Source: Pseudovibrio japonicus (GTDB taxonomy: Bacteria; Pseudomonadota; Alphaproteobacteria; Rhizobiales; Stappiaceae). From it: a stretch of 64,000 nt of DNA. The DNA is taken from positions 1 to 64,000 of the forward strand of contig NZ_BMXE01000012.1 in assembly GCF_014651595.1 (NCBI RefSeq). The letters run 5' to 3'. The position numbers and the translations under genes are program-made. Numbering within the stretch: position 1 is the stretch's first letter; every line of letters begins with the position of its first letter. The notes under the pieces are model-generated. The model saw only the letters and a list, made by a program, of their open reading frames with translations, did no database searches and had not been told where the DNA came from. Below are positions 28,463 through 37,837 of this stretch, in pieces.

Positions 28463-29283
28463 TACGCCTCTCCTTTTTTCAGATTGTCGAGGAAGGTCTT
28501 GAAGCCCTGATCACCCATCCAGAATTTGACGAGGTTATCGACACCACGGGAGGTCAGTGTCGCACCCGCAATCGCATCAATGTGGTACTTGGAGCCATCA
28601 ATGCCTGCTGGAACAGCTTTGTCGACACCAATGTCAACAGAACCGTCTTCGCCGTAAACCAGCTTACCTGGCCACTGCGCCATCCATTTCGGATTATCCA
28701 CTTCCGCGCCAAGACCCGGGGTCTCACCGTGAGAGTAGAAACGCAGACCATAAATCTCGTTGCCGTCCGCATTCAGAGCGATGAAGCCATAAAGCGTGGA
28801 CCACAGACCGTAACCATGGATCGGCAGGATTATGCGCTCGATCTGATCTGCATCATCACGAAGCAGATAAACCGAAGCCAGCTTTGCCTGACGTTTGATG
28901 GAAGCCGGATCATTGACCAGAGCAATGGAACGAGCCGGATCTTTAGCAGCAGCTTGCTGATCGTAAGTCTCAGGATCAGCGGCATTGGAGAACTTGCCAG
29001 CTGCCACATCAACAAGACGCGGTTCAAAAGCGCTGAACGCCTTCTCAACGTCAACACCGTCTGTGTAAAGGCCAGCAACCTTCAGGATGTTGGTCTTCTT
29101 ATCCAGTGTCTTGTTGATCTCCTGCTGAGGCTTCAACATCACCGCAGCACCAGAAACAATCATGGAACAGACCAGACACAGCGCTACAGCAACTGTGATG
29201 GTGCGCGGAGCGGAGTCCAGAGGCATCGCATTGAAGCGCGCCCACAGACCTTTTGGAGCTGTTGTGTTTTCAGCATTAGGCAT
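28462..29283 (-). CDS. nqrC: Na+-NQR subunit C
   Basis: 273 residues with one N-terminal helix (about 27-50) and a periplasmic FMN domain. FMN is attached by a phosphoester to a Thr in the motif [SA]GATxT; here it is [13 protein letters not shown] near residue 240. Attachment needs ApbE, encoded at 32372. It overlaps the nqrB end by eight bases. Confidence 0.97.
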
Positions 29284-30484
29284 GGCGCTTCATCCTCCGT
29301 GTGATGTTCGCCTTCACAACGAAGTAGTCGATCAGCGGAGAGAAGATATTCCCGAACAAGATTGCCAACATCATACCTTCAGGGAAGGCCGGGTTGATAA
29401 CGCGGATGAGAATACACATCACACCAATCAATGCAGCGTAGATGTAACGGCCCGGATTGGTCATCGCAGCTGTCACAGGCTCGGTCACCATAAACACCAG
29501 ACCGAACATGAAGCCGCCAGTGACAAGGTGCCAGTACCAAGGCATTGCAAACATCGGGTTGGTGTCAGAGCCAATCAGGTTCAGCAACAAGGTGAAGCCG
29601 ATCATACCGCCCAAACAACCAAGAATAAGTCGGTAGTTCGCGATACCGGTGCTCACGAGGAACACACCGCCAATGGCAATTGCAATCGTAGAGGTCTCAC
29701 CAAAGGAACCTGGAATGGTGCCGATGAAGGAGCTCATCCATGTGATACCGTTGTTGGCCAGACCCTGCATGCCGTCCGCAGCAGCAACACCAAGTGCAGT
29801 CGCACCGGAGAAGCCGTCAACTGGCGTCCACACCGTGTCACCAGACATCGCTGCCGGATAAGCGAAGTAGAGGAACGCACGACCAACAAGCGCCGGGTTC
29901 AGGAAGTTTTTGCCTGTACCGCCAAACACTTCTTTACCGATGACCACACCAAACGCGATCCCCAGACCAACCTGCCATAGCGGCGTCGAAGCGGGTAGGA
30001 TCAGCGTGTACAGCATGGAAGAAACGAAGAAGCCTTCGTTCACTTCGTGGCCACGCACAATGGCGAACAGCACCTCGAAGACACCGCCAACGGCAAGCGT
30101 TACGATGTAGATCGGCAGGAAGTACAATGCACCATGCGCCATATTGGCGAAGATGCTGTCAGGGTTGAAACCAATACCCAGCAGCGAGAGGATGAACGCT
30201 CTCCAGCCTGCTGGCTCGGTGATACCCATGGAAGCCAGTGCAGCGTTTGTCTGCAGGCCGGTGTTGTACATACCAAACAGGATCGCAGGGATCGTCGCCA
30301 GCACAACATAGGTCATGACACGCTTAAGGTCTGCGTGGTCACGAGCGTGCGGCGCAACGCTGGTCACTGTTTTTGGTGTGTAGATGAAAGTGTCCACCAT
30401 CTCGTAGACGGCGTAAAACTTTTCGTATTTGCCACCCTTTTCAAAGAGCGGCGCAACACGATCAAACTTATCGCGCAAACTCAC
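29276..30484 (-). CDS. nqrB: Na+-NQR subunit B
   Basis: 402 residues with about ten membrane helices. This is the large membrane subunit, carrying riboflavin and covalent FMN and forming the Na+ path. The FMN-anchoring Thr lies in DGFSGATALG near residue 225. VGLGIAFGVVIGKEVFGGTGKNFLNPALVGRA-type family sequence precedes it. It lies three bases after the nqrA stop. Confidence 0.97.
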   Translation of the reverse strand: MSLRDKFDRVAPLFEKGGKYEKFYAVYEMVDTFIYTPKTVTSVAPHARDHADLKRVMTYVVLATIPAILFGMYNTGLQTNAALASMGITEPAGWRAFILSLLGIGFNPDSIFANMAHGALYFLPIYIVTLAVGGVFEVLFAIVRGHEVNEGFFVSSMLYTLILPASTPLWQVGLGIAFGVVIGKEVFGGTGKNFLNPALVGRAFLYFAYPAAMSGDTVWTPVDGFSGATALGVAAADGMQGLANNGITWMSSFIGTIPGSFGETSTIAIAIGGVFLVSTGIANYRLILGCLGGMIGFTLLLNLIGSDTNPMFAMPWYWHLVTGGFMFGLVFMVTEPVTAAMTNPGRYIYAALIGVMCILIRVINPAFPEGMMLAILFGNIFSPLIDYFVVKANITRRMKRHA

Positions 30485-30487
30485 GGG

Positions 30488-31840
30488 TTAGCCCTCTTTC
30501 TCGATCTTATCAAGATTTGCACGCAGCGCAGCTCCGTATTCATTCTTGGAATGGCAGATGAAGGTGCACAGCGCCAAATCTTCTTCGTCCAGCTCCAGAG
30601 CGCCAAGCTTCTGCGCCATGTCAGTGTCCAGCACCACAAGGGCGCGGAGCAGCTGGGTTGGAAGAACATCAAGCGGCATCACCTTCTCATAGGTACCCAA
30701 TGGAACGATCGCACGGATGGAACCGTTCTTGTTGGTACCAAACGGGAACTTCAGCTTGCTGCGGAAGAAACCGGAAGGATGCACATTCAGGTTGGACCAC
30801 TTGGTCATGAACGGGCGAACCCAGCCAACGACATCTTGCTTGTGGTCTTCTTCCATCAGCGTCACCTGAGTGTGGTAACGACCGAGGAAGGCAAACTGCT
30901 CAGCGGCAATCGTGCCGGAGAGGATGGAACCGGAAACCACACGGGCCGGAACACCCGGCTGAACTTCACCAGCCAGCAGATCAGTCAGATCCGCACCAAC
31001 GCGTGTTGTAACAAGACGCGGCTTGGAAGCCAGCGGCCCTGCAACAGACACAACGCGGGAAACGTCCAGCTCACCTGTCAGGAACAGGTTACCGATTGCG
31101 ATGACATCCTGATAACCGATGGTCCAGACTGTCTTGTTTTCGTTAACCGGGTCGAGGAAGTGAATGTGAGTACCCGCGTTACCCGCTGGGTGCTTACCTT
31201 CAAAGCTTTCCATCTGCACACCAGCAACGCCTGCACCCGGAAGATTATCTTTCGGAGCATGGCACACGAATGTGCGGCCGTCGGTAAGTTTGGAAACAAC
31301 CTGAAGCCCAGCTTCAAACGCGCCAGCATTCGCATTGATGATCACACCAGCATCCGCTGCAAGCGGGTTGGTGTCCATCGCAGTTACGAAAATGGAACGC
31401 GGCTGCGTTTCAAAAACGGGAACCTTGGAGTATGGGCGGGTACGGAAACTTGTCCAAAGACCAGACTTGGCAAGCTGCTCACGAACGACAGATGCGTCCA
31501 GAGTTGCCAAAGCGCTGTTTTCAAACTTTGAGAAAGCGATCTGTTCTTCATTGCCGTCATCCAGTTTAATGACGATGGTTTCCAGAACGCGCCGTGCACC
31601 ACGATTGACTGCTTCAACAACACCAGCACCCGGAGCAACATAGTTGATTTCTGGAGAACTTTTGTCGTTGAAAAGAGGTTGACCCTTTACGACGCGGTCG
31701 CCTTCAGCAACCAGCATCCGTGGCTTCAACCCATTGTAATCCCCACCATTCACGGCAACACGACGAACCGTCTGACCCTTGTGGATCTCCTGGTTCGGAG
31801 CACCGGTGATCGGTAGATCCAATCCTTTTGTAATCTTCAT
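30488..31840 (-). CDS. nqrA: Na+-NQR subunit A
   Basis: 450 residues, soluble, cytoplasmic face. It is RnfC-related but lacks the 4Fe-4S cysteines of RnfC, which supports NQR rather than Rnf. Family features are LDLPITGAPNQ at the start, a barrel-sandwich/quinone-associated region and EDLALCTFICHSKNEYG near the end. First gene of the operon; the promoter must lie in 31841-31950. Confidence 0.97.
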   Translation of the reverse strand: MKITKGLDLPITGAPNQEIHKGQTVRRVAVNGGDYNGLKPRMLVAEGDRVVKGQPLFNDKSSPEINYVAPGAGVVEAVNRGARRVLETIVIKLDDGNEEQIAFSKFENSALATLDASVVREQLAKSGLWTSFRTRPYSKVPVFETQPRSIFVTAMDTNPLAADAGVIINANAGAFEAGLQVVSKLTDGRTFVCHAPKDNLPGAGVAGVQMESFEGKHPAGNAGTHIHFLDPVNENKTVWTIGYQDVIAIGNLFLTGELDVSRVVSVAGPLASKPRLVTTRVGADLTDLLAGEVQPGVPARVVSGSILSGTIAAEQFAFLGRYHTQVTLMEEDHKQDVVGWVRPFMTKWSNLNVHPSGFFRSKLKFPFGTNKNGSIRAIVPLGTYEKVMPLDVLPTQLLRALVVLDTDMAQKLGALELDEEDLALCTFICHSKNEYGAALRANLDKIEKEG

Positions 31841-32371
31841 CCCTTACCCTGTCAGGCTTCTTTAGGGCAACCAATAGATGTTTGCGGGATATCTGCGGGT
31901 AAATGCTGCTAAGTCATTCTGCTATGTACAAAATGCCGCGCACGCGGATTATTGACTTTGAAAAGTCGAACCGAGATAAATCCCCCCACAGATCGCTGTT
32001 TCAGCAACAAAGCCCGAGCATTGCTGAACATCACTCATCCATGGCTCCGGTTTGGAGTAACCGCTCGCATACCACTAAAGTGCGGATCGGTCAGCTATTC
32101 CTACGGATTTATGCGGGCCAATACCCTGATATACCGCAAATTTCAATAGGGATTCGCAATATTGACGTAACGGCAACAATGCTGTTTAGCGAAATATTTT
32201 TCTCAAATAAGTTTTCCCCTAACTTTTCACATACACGCAGTTCTACGTACCATTTTCTTCGTTTTCATCTATCTCTGATCTTAGCTGGCACAGTATCAAA
32301 CTCTATTTAACTTGACACAAAACTAGAATAGGCCGATTACGCAGGGAAATGAAAAAAACTCTGAGGCCGAA
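31841..32371. other. Divergent promoter region of nqrABCDEF and apbE-nqrM
   Basis: 530 bases with no gene. A TTGACA -35-like hexamer is at 32312-32317, 60 bases before apbE, but the -10 at standard spacing is poor. An open frame at 31903-32310 lacks a ribosome-binding site and family character and is not accepted. The shared region could allow joint control of structural and maturation genes. Confidence 0.4.
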
Positions 32372-33400
32372 ATGCGCTTCCTCATTACAGCTCTCGCACT
32401 CATCTTTGTCACAGCATGTGTACCCAATGACCAAAGCCGAGAGGAGATTATCCTTCACGGCAAGACCATGGGCACAACATACAATGTCAAAGCCATCAAA
32501 GGGTCGTCCTCTGTAACAGAGCAGGAATTGCAGCAGCAAGTTGACGAAGCTCTTGTTGGTGTAAACAAGGCGATGTCCAACTGGGATAAAGAGTCGGAAA
32601 TCAGCCGCTTCAACCGTTCCACCAGCACAGAATGGACGCCGATTTCCCGCGACTTCAGCATCGTGATGCAGGAGTCCCTGCGCATTCATAACCTGACCAA
32701 CGGCTACTTCGACGTAACCCTCGCCCCCCTCATCGAGCTGTGGGGCTTTGGAACCAAGCAGGACACTCCTCCGCAGCCAAGCCCACTTGAGATCCGCAAC
32801 GCGCTGGACTCCGTCGGCATGAGCACCATGCTCGAGTTTGAGACTGATCCACCGGCACTGCGCAAGGTCAACACAGACACCACTGTCAACCTCTCCGCAA
32901 TCGCAAAAGGCTTCGGCATCGATAAGGTCGCCTCTGTTCTGGCAGACAACGGCATCGACGAGTATCTGGTCGAAATCGGCGGCGATCTGGTCACCAGCGG
33001 CAACAACGCTAAAGACGAACCTTGGGTCGTCGGCATCGAAAAGCCGGACTCTGGTGCCCGTACCGTTCAACACGTTGTCCGGGTAAGCGGCAAGGGCATG
33101 GCAACCTCCGGCGACTACCGCATTTACAAGGAAGTCGACGGCGTACGCTTCTCACACATTATTGATGCTGCATCCGGACGCCCGGTCACGCACAAGCTTG
33201 CATCAGTGACCGTAATTGCTGACAATGCAATGCGTTCTGATGGTCTGGCAACAGCTCTCCTGGCAATGGGTGACAAGCGAGGCATGGCTCTGGCGGAGCG
33301 TGAAGGGATTGCCGCATTCTTCATTGTGCGCGAAGGCGACCACTTCATTACCCGGTCGTCCAGCGCATTTAGAAAATTCGAGCAGTCGACAGAGAAATAA
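32372..33400 (+). CDS. apbE: FAD:protein FMN transferase (lipoprotein)
   Basis: 342 residues. The first 16 form a lipoprotein signal (MRFLITALALIFVTAC, lipobox Cys16), placing the enzyme at the periplasmic face. It transfers FMN from FAD to Thr in [SA]GAT motifs of NqrB and NqrC. ApbE motifs are KTMGTTYNVKA, VNLSAIAKGFGIDKVA (flavin and Mg2+), YLVEIGGDLVTSG and HIIDAASGRPV. GAGG precedes the ATG. It runs with nqrM, 12 bases downstream. Confidence 0.95.
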   Translation: MRFLITALALIFVTACVPNDQSREEIILHGKTMGTTYNVKAIKGSSSVTEQELQQQVDEALVGVNKAMSNWDKESEISRFNRSTSTEWTPISRDFSIVMQESLRIHNLTNGYFDVTLAPLIELWGFGTKQDTPPQPSPLEIRNALDSVGMSTMLEFETDPPALRKVNTDTTVNLSAIAKGFGIDKVASVLADNGIDEYLVEIGGDLVTSGNNAKDEPWVVGIEKPDSGARTVQHVVRVSGKGMATSGDYRIYKEVDGVRFSHIIDAASGRPVTHKLASVTVIADNAMRSDGLATALLAMGDKRGMALAEREGIAAFFIVREGDHFITRSSSAFRKFEQSTEK

Positions 33401-33412
33401 CGGAATATCGAA

Positions 33413-33646
33413 ATGGCAACTTTCATCATCGCGTTTATCATGCTGATCCTGATTGTAGCAGGAATGGCAATTGGGGCCGTTTTCAGAAACAAGCCAATCA
33501 CTGGCAGCTGTGGCGGCCTGAACGCCATTGAAGGTGCAGACCACTGCGTCGTCTGTAAGCGTGAAATTGACCCGAACAGCCCGCTTCGCGAAAAGCTGCA
33601 GCCTTGCAAATCCAAGCAGCCAATCGAAGAGCACAGCGCAGCTTAA
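33413..33646 (+). CDS. nqrM: NQR maturation factor NqrM
   Basis: 77 residues: one N-terminal membrane helix (4-24), then a small domain with four cysteines, C33 (GSCGGL), C45 and C48 (HCVVC) and C65. NqrM is the small protein required to deliver iron to the NqrD/NqrE centre, and these cysteines are its signature. Its place behind apbE and opposite nqrA puts both accessory factors with the complex they mature. Confidence 0.95.
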   Translation: MATFIIAFIMLILIVAGMAIGAVFRNKPITGSCGGLNAIEGADHCVVCKREIDPNSPLREKLQPCKSKQPIEEHSAA

Positions 33647-33670
33647 CAATGCACCATTTCAAGATATTTT

Positions 33671-33693
33671 AAGGGGCCGCAAGGCCCCTTTTT
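33671..33693 (+). terminator. Rho-independent terminator after nqrM
   Basis: AAGGGGCC, loop GCAA, GGCCCCTT, then T. It ends the apbE-nqrM unit 25 bases after the stop; the A-rich side may let it also serve the convergent gene at 33702. Confidence 0.9.
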
Positions 33694-33701
33694 CATGCCT
33701 G

Positions 33702-34151
33702 CTATGGGTTCTTGCTGTAGTCGCGCGCCGCATCAGGCCCTTCACCGCCAAACAGCTTAGCAAAGAACCCGGCAATAATTCCGAACAGAACGCCAATCAC
33801 AACAAACCCAATGCCGAGGAACAGACTTCCAAGCGTTGGAAAGATCCCCTGCCCAATCGACGTCAAGCTGTCTCCACTAATCAGCCACAGCAGTAAGTTC
33901 ATCCATCCGCAGACATAACCACCGGAGAACCAGCTCGGCATACTGGCCTTGAGCAAGGGGTGATAATTGATCAGACCGATTAGGGCGACCAAACCACCAA
34001 GCGTCACGCACCACAGAAGCAATCCGAACTGGACCACAAAGGAAACATTCAGATTTAACCAGCTGATGAGGTAGAGGCACAAGAGCCCGAACGCCAGCCC
34101 AAACAGCTTGGCTGTAACACCTCGTCTGAACAATGATGGCTTCCCAAACAT
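33702..34151 (-). CDS. Small multi-helix membrane protein, unknown function
   Basis: 149 residues from the ATG at 34151 (GGAG seven bases upstream). Four hydrophobic segments, at about 14-35, 38-60, 78-92 and 103-130, are followed by a short polar tail. No motif is recognised. It may be cotranscribed with the small membrane-protein gene at 34248, about 100 bases upstream. Confidence 0.7.
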   Translation of the reverse strand: MFGKPSLFRRGVTAKLFGLAFGLLCLYLISWLNLNVSFVVQFGLLLWCVTLGGLVALIGLINYHPLLKASMPSWFSGGYVCGWMNLLLWLISGDSLTSIGQGIFPTLGSLFLGIGFVVIGVLFGIIAGFFAKLFGGEGPDAARDYSKNP

Positions 34152-34247
34152 TCTCTTGGCTCCTATAGGTTGCACCCGGCAGGCTTCTGCCAGGTGAGCT
34201 CTAGGATAACCCAAGGGTCTTAAAACTAGTTTTCCGCAACCATAAAG

Positions 34248-34463
34248 TTATTTGCTCGCCCAACCAAAGTCGAAAACGCCAAGAACCATCAGCAAAAAAC
34301 TGATGAGAGCAATCAGTCCGAACACCCAGCATCGCAACTTCCATCTCGCCCCTTGCCCCTTCCAGGCATCCCGAAACAGACGGCCACTCAAGACAAAGAC
34401 AACCAGAAAGATCACGCCGACCCAAGAAGGCATTACACCAATGAAGTTTGAGAGCTGGTCCAT
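34248..34463 (-). CDS. Very small two-helix membrane protein
   Basis: 71 residues from the ATG at 34463, with GGAGG five bases upstream. Two hydrophobic helices (about 9-27 and 46-66) flank a basic loop (RLFRDAWKGQGARWKLR). No family recognised. The good ribosome-binding site and membrane topology support a real gene. Confidence 0.65.
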   Translation of the reverse strand: MDQLSNFIGVMPSWVGVIFLVVFVLSGRLFRDAWKGQGARWKLRCWVFGLIALISFLLMVLGVFDFGWASK

Positions 34464-34586
34464 TTCGCCTCCGCTTGATTTTTGCCTCTCTTTAGTTCCG
34501 CACCACAAAAAAGGCAAATATTCAAAGCAGTAAAGCCCGCCTCCTGCTGACTTTAATAGTCAAAGCCCTCTATTCCTCGACAGCAC

Positions 34587-34790
34587 CTAAAAGACAAACA
34601 TCCAATTTCCGTTCACGTAAACAGTGATACATGTCTCTCCAAAACCGATAGTCTCACCAATCTTGCAAAGCTTCTGGCTGTGAGACACTGCAAACTTACA
34701 TGTACCTTTCATATCTATTTTTGTTATTTCGTTGACCTTTCCACCAAGGCAGACTACAAGGCCCACGAAGACAAAGAGCTCGCTTGCCAT
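34587..34790 (-). CDS. Possible small Cys-containing exported protein
   Basis: 67 residues from the ATG at 34790 (GAGG six bases upstream). A hydrophobic start (MASELFVFVGLVVCLGG) resembling a signal or anchor precedes a polar stretch with Cys in GTCKFA, KLCKIG and ETCITV. No family recognised. It lies opposite the leader of the helicase gene, where the plus-strand frame is judged non-coding. Ribosome-binding site and composition favour it; lack of homology and small size leave it uncertain. Confidence 0.4.
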   Translation of the reverse strand: MASELFVFVGLVVCLGGKVNEITKIDMKGTCKFAVSHSQKLCKIGETIGFGETCITVYVNGNWMFVF

Positions 34791-34886
34791 TTGCCGCCTC
34801 ATGACCCCATGAGTGAGCGGAAGCGATGGGTAGGGCAACAAAGCTCTTGCTTTACAGATAATGACCCTCCTCGAAAGAAATACTAC

Positions 34887-36713
34887 ATGACGATACCTGA
34901 AGGGGTTGCCCCGGCGCTTTCTACCGCACTAGAAAAGCGCGAATACACGTCTCTCACTCCGGTCCAGACCGCCGTACTCAACGAAGACCTGAAAGGCAAA
35001 GACCTTTTGGTTTCTGCTCAGACAGGCTCTGGTAAAACAGTTGCATTCGGCATCGCAATCGCGCCGGAACTGCTGGGTGACGCAGATCGTATGGGCCGGG
35101 CAAACGAACCTCTTGCATTGTGTGTTGCGCCAACCCGCGAACTGGCGATCCAGGTCTCCAGAGAGCTGGAATGGCTGTACGGCGAAGCTGGCGCGCGTAT
35201 CACCACCTGTGTTGGTGGCATGGATATGCGCCGCGAACGCCGCAACCTTTCTGCAGGCGCACACATCGTAGTTGGCACCCCAGGCCGCCTGCGTGACCAT
35301 ATCGAACGTGGCTCCTTTGACACCTCCTCACTGCGCACAATCGTCCTCGACGAAGCAGATGAGATGCTGGATCTCGGCTTCCGTGAAGACCTCGAATTTA
35401 TTCTTGGTGCAGCACCGAAAGAACGCCGCACTCTGCTGTTCTCCGCAACCGTTCCTCAGCAGATTGAAAACCTTGCAAAGCGCTTCCAGCGTGATGCACA
35501 GCGCATTTCAACAGTCACCAACCGCGAGCAGCATACCGATATTGAATATCGCGCCATGCAGGTCGCTCCCAACGACCGCGAAAACGCGATCATCAACGTC
35601 CTGCGTTTCTACGAAGCACAGAACACCATCATTTTCTGCGGCACCCGCGAGATGGTCAAACACCTCTCCGCACGCCTCGGCAACCGTGGCTTCGCAGTGG
35701 TTGCCCTGTCCGGTGAGCTGAGTCAGGCCGAACGTAACCACGCCCTCGGTGCCATGCGTAATGGCCGTGCCCGCGTTTGTGTGGCGACCGACGTCGCAGC
35801 ACGCGGTATCGACTTGCCAAACCTGGATCTGGTGATCCACGCAGACCTGCCAAACAACGCAGAAACATTGCTGCACCGTTCTGGCCGTACTGGTCGCGCA
35901 GGCCGTAAAGGCGTGTGTACGCTGGTTGTCCCACACACCCGCCGTCGCACTGCATCCCGCCTCCTGAGCTTTGCAAAGGTGAAGGCAGAGTGGGGCCCAG
36001 CTCCGACTGCACAGCAGATCCGCGACAAAGACCGCGAGCGCATCCTTGCGTCCTCCGATCTGCAGGAAGCACCGAGCGAAGAAGATCTGGATATGGTGAA
36101 AGAGCTTCTCGAGAAGTTCTCTCCAGAACAGATCGCAGCAGCTTACATGCGTCAGATCCATCAGGGTCTGCCTGCACCGGAAGAACTGCTGGCATCCAGC
36201 GCCAACTTCAACGAAGATAAAGAGCGCCAGCCACGCAAGAACTTCGACAATGGTGTTTGGTTCCGCCTCAACGTCGGTCGCAAGCACAACGCTGAACCAC
36301 GTTGGTTGCTGCCAATGATCTGCCGTGCAGGTCACATCACCAAGAAAGACATCGGCTCCATCCGCATCTTTGATGCAGACAGCCGCTTCGAGCTCGACGC
36401 AAAACTCGCAGATGCCTTCTTGGAAACCGTCAAAGAAAACGGCACTGGTGAAAAATCAATCACCATCACCCGTATTGAAGGTAATCCAGAACGCAGCAGC
36501 AGCGGTCGTCCGGGTGGCAGACGCAATCACCGTAGCGGCGGTGGCGGCGGTTACCGTGGTGAAGGCGGACGCGGCGAAGGTGGTCGTGGCCGTGGTCGTC
36601 GTGAAGGCGGCGGTGGCGGTGGCTACCGTGGTGGCGAAGGTCGTGGTCGTGGACGCGGCGAGGGCAAACCCGGTGGCGGCAAAAGCTTCCGCGACAACCG
36701 CGGCGGCGAATAA
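34887..36713 (+). CDS. DEAD-box ATP-dependent RNA helicase with RGG tail
   Basis: 608 residues from the ATG at 34887; the frame is open 69 codons further but that part is not helicase-like and lacks a ribosome-binding site. The motifs are in order: Q motif (TPVQTAVL), I (AQTGSGKT), Ia (PTRELAIQ), II (DEAD), III (SAT), IV-VI (FCGTREM, ATDVAARGIDLP, HRSGRTGRAG). A DbpA/CsdA-like RNA-binding domain follows (about 450-560: VWFRLNVGRKHNAEPRWLLP). The last 60 residues are almost only G, R and E in RGG-type repeats. It probably acts in ribosome assembly or mRNA unwinding in the cold, as DeaD/CsdA does. Confidence 0.93.
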   Translation: MTIPEGVAPALSTALEKREYTSLTPVQTAVLNEDLKGKDLLVSAQTGSGKTVAFGIAIAPELLGDADRMGRANEPLALCVAPTRELAIQVSRELEWLYGEAGARITTCVGGMDMRRERRNLSAGAHIVVGTPGRLRDHIERGSFDTSSLRTIVLDEADEMLDLGFREDLEFILGAAPKERRTLLFSATVPQQIENLAKRFQRDAQRISTVTNREQHTDIEYRAMQVAPNDRENAIINVLRFYEAQNTIIFCGTREMVKHLSARLGNRGFAVVALSGELSQAERNHALGAMRNGRARVCVATDVAARGIDLPNLDLVIHADLPNNAETLLHRSGRTGRAGRKGVCTLVVPHTRRRTASRLLSFAKVKAEWGPAPTAQQIRDKDRERILASSDLQEAPSEEDLDMVKELLEKFSPEQIAAAYMRQIHQGLPAPEELLASSANFNEDKERQPRKNFDNGVWFRLNVGRKHNAEPRWLLPMICRAGHITKKDIGSIRIFDADSRFELDAKLADAFLETVKENGTGEKSITITRIEGNPERSSSGRPGGRRNHRSGGGGGYRGEGGRGEGGRGRGRREGGGGGGYRGGEGRGRGRGEGKPGGGKSFRDNRGGE

Positions 36714-36733
36714 GCCTCACATACCAGAATTTG

Positions 36734-36759
36734 AAACGGGCCTTCGGGCCCGTTTTTTT
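36734..36759 (+). terminator. Rho-independent terminator of the RNA helicase
   Basis: AAACGGGCC, loop TTCG, GGCCCGTTT and a T-run, 20 bases after the stop. Confidence 0.93.
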
Positions 36760-37338
36760 ATGGTACACGTCCCGTTTCAACAAACACAAATACCACCACA
36801 TGGTCTCCCATGCAGTGTTGAAGCGGTAATCCCGTAAGACGGGTGGAGCAAGGCGAACAGGCTCTGCCTGCGCTACTTGTTAAATTAGTTTCTTCGGCAT
36901 CAGCTACTCGCCTCGCCCGGGTCTTTTATCATGAACGCGCGGGTTCCTTCTCGAACAGACGTGACTGACACATTGCTGTGCCATTGGCAGTTTCCTGCCA
37001 CCGCCGGACGCCCTTCGGAACGATCTCATTTCCCCTATACCACTGCGGTCTCAAAAGGGGACGCTTCACCGGACCTCCCGACACAATACGTTACCTCGCG
37101 CCGGTAGCCCAACCCCACCCACGCCGAGGGATGGACGGTCCACCCCTGCCCGATTGCGTGGGCACGAAAACCAAGATAAGCCCAGAAAACACAAGGGGGA
37201 TAAGTTTTTTACACACTCACCCTCCCCGTCATCCCGCACAAGCGCAACGCGATGCGGGATCCAGAGCTGCACAGCGCAACCTGACTGACTTACACCCCGG
37301 AACACCAGCACCACGTCAGTGCTCCGATATCCCAAACG
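36760..37338. other. GC-rich structured intergenic region, possible non-coding RNA
   Basis: 580 bases without a convincing gene. The part at about 36810-37160 is GC-rich with many short inverted repeats, for example CCCGT-AAG-ACGGG at 36831-36843 and TGCCA-TTGGCAGTTTCC-TGCCA-type pairings near 36981-37000. Its composition resembles structured RNA rather than coding sequence. It does not show the conserved cores of RNase P RNA, tmRNA, SRP RNA or a cobalamin riboswitch. An open frame at 36978-37376 runs through the repeat and into the next gene and is rejected. Confidence 0.35.
37231..37260. repeat. Palindromic intergenic repeat (ATCCCGCA...TGCGGGAT type)
   Basis: ATCCCGCA (37231-37238) and TGCGGGAT (37253-37260) form an 8-bp perfect stem, flanked by CCCGTC and CCAGAGC. 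Elements reading GTCATCCCG...CGGGATCCAG are common dispersed repeats in alphaproteobacteria. Only one copy is seen in this window. Confidence 0.55.
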
Positions 37339-37815
37339 CTACACGGCAAATCCCTGACGTTTCAGCTGTTGGATAATCTGGTCGATCTTCTGCAGAAACT
37401 GAGAACGGTCTTTGGGGGAGAATGGTCGCGGACCGGAGGTCTGCTCACCGAAGCTGCGTAGGTCTTCCATCAGGTTACGCGTTGCCAAGGCCATTCCGAT
37501 GGATGCCTCGTCAAACACTTTTCCTTTTGGAGACAGCGCGATCGCCCCTGCTTTCACCACCCGGTCAGCCAGCGGGATATCCTGCGTGACAACAATGTCA
37601 CCCGGCACAGCCCGGTCTGCAATCCAGTCATCAGCAACATCAGGGCCTTCCGGCACAATCACCCGCTCAATATCCATATCCCGAGGCGTATTGATGAAAC
37701 TGTTGGCGACTACAAACACCTTCAGGCGATAGCGGTCAGCAACCTTGTAAACCTCGTCTTTAACGGGGCAAGCATCGGCATCAATGTAAATAATAATCTT
37801 CTTTGCGCTGGTCAC
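37339..37815 (-). CDS. YaiI/YqxD (UPF0178, DUF188) family protein
   Basis: 158 residues. The family signature [20 protein letters not shown] at the N-terminus and [20 protein letters not shown] in the middle are unmistakable; the fold is PIN/NYN nuclease-like with conserved acidic residues (DADACP, TQDIPLA). The biological role is unknown. It follows the amidase gene by 22 bases and may be cotranscribed with it. Confidence 0.93.
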   Translation of the reverse strand: MTSAKKIIIYIDADACPVKDEVYKVADRYRLKVFVVANSFINTPRDMDIERVIVPEGPDVADDWIADRAVPGDIVVTQDIPLADRVVKAGAIALSPKGKVFDEASIGMALATRNLMEDLRSFGEQTSGPRPFSPKDRSQFLQKIDQIIQQLKRQGFAV

Positions 37816-37837
37816 AGCGGCTCTTCTCCTGCGTTTA

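Noticed and set aside
31903-32310. 135-codon open frame between nqrA and apbE
   Set aside because: No ribosome-binding site or family likeness; it occupies the divergent promoter region.
36800-37200. RNase P RNA, tmRNA, SRP RNA or cobalamin riboswitch
   Set aside because: None of their conserved core sequences could be found on either strand by eye.
36978-37376. 132-codon open frame before the YaiI-type gene
   Set aside because: Runs through the palindromic repeat and into the antisense of a real gene; composition is not protein-like.
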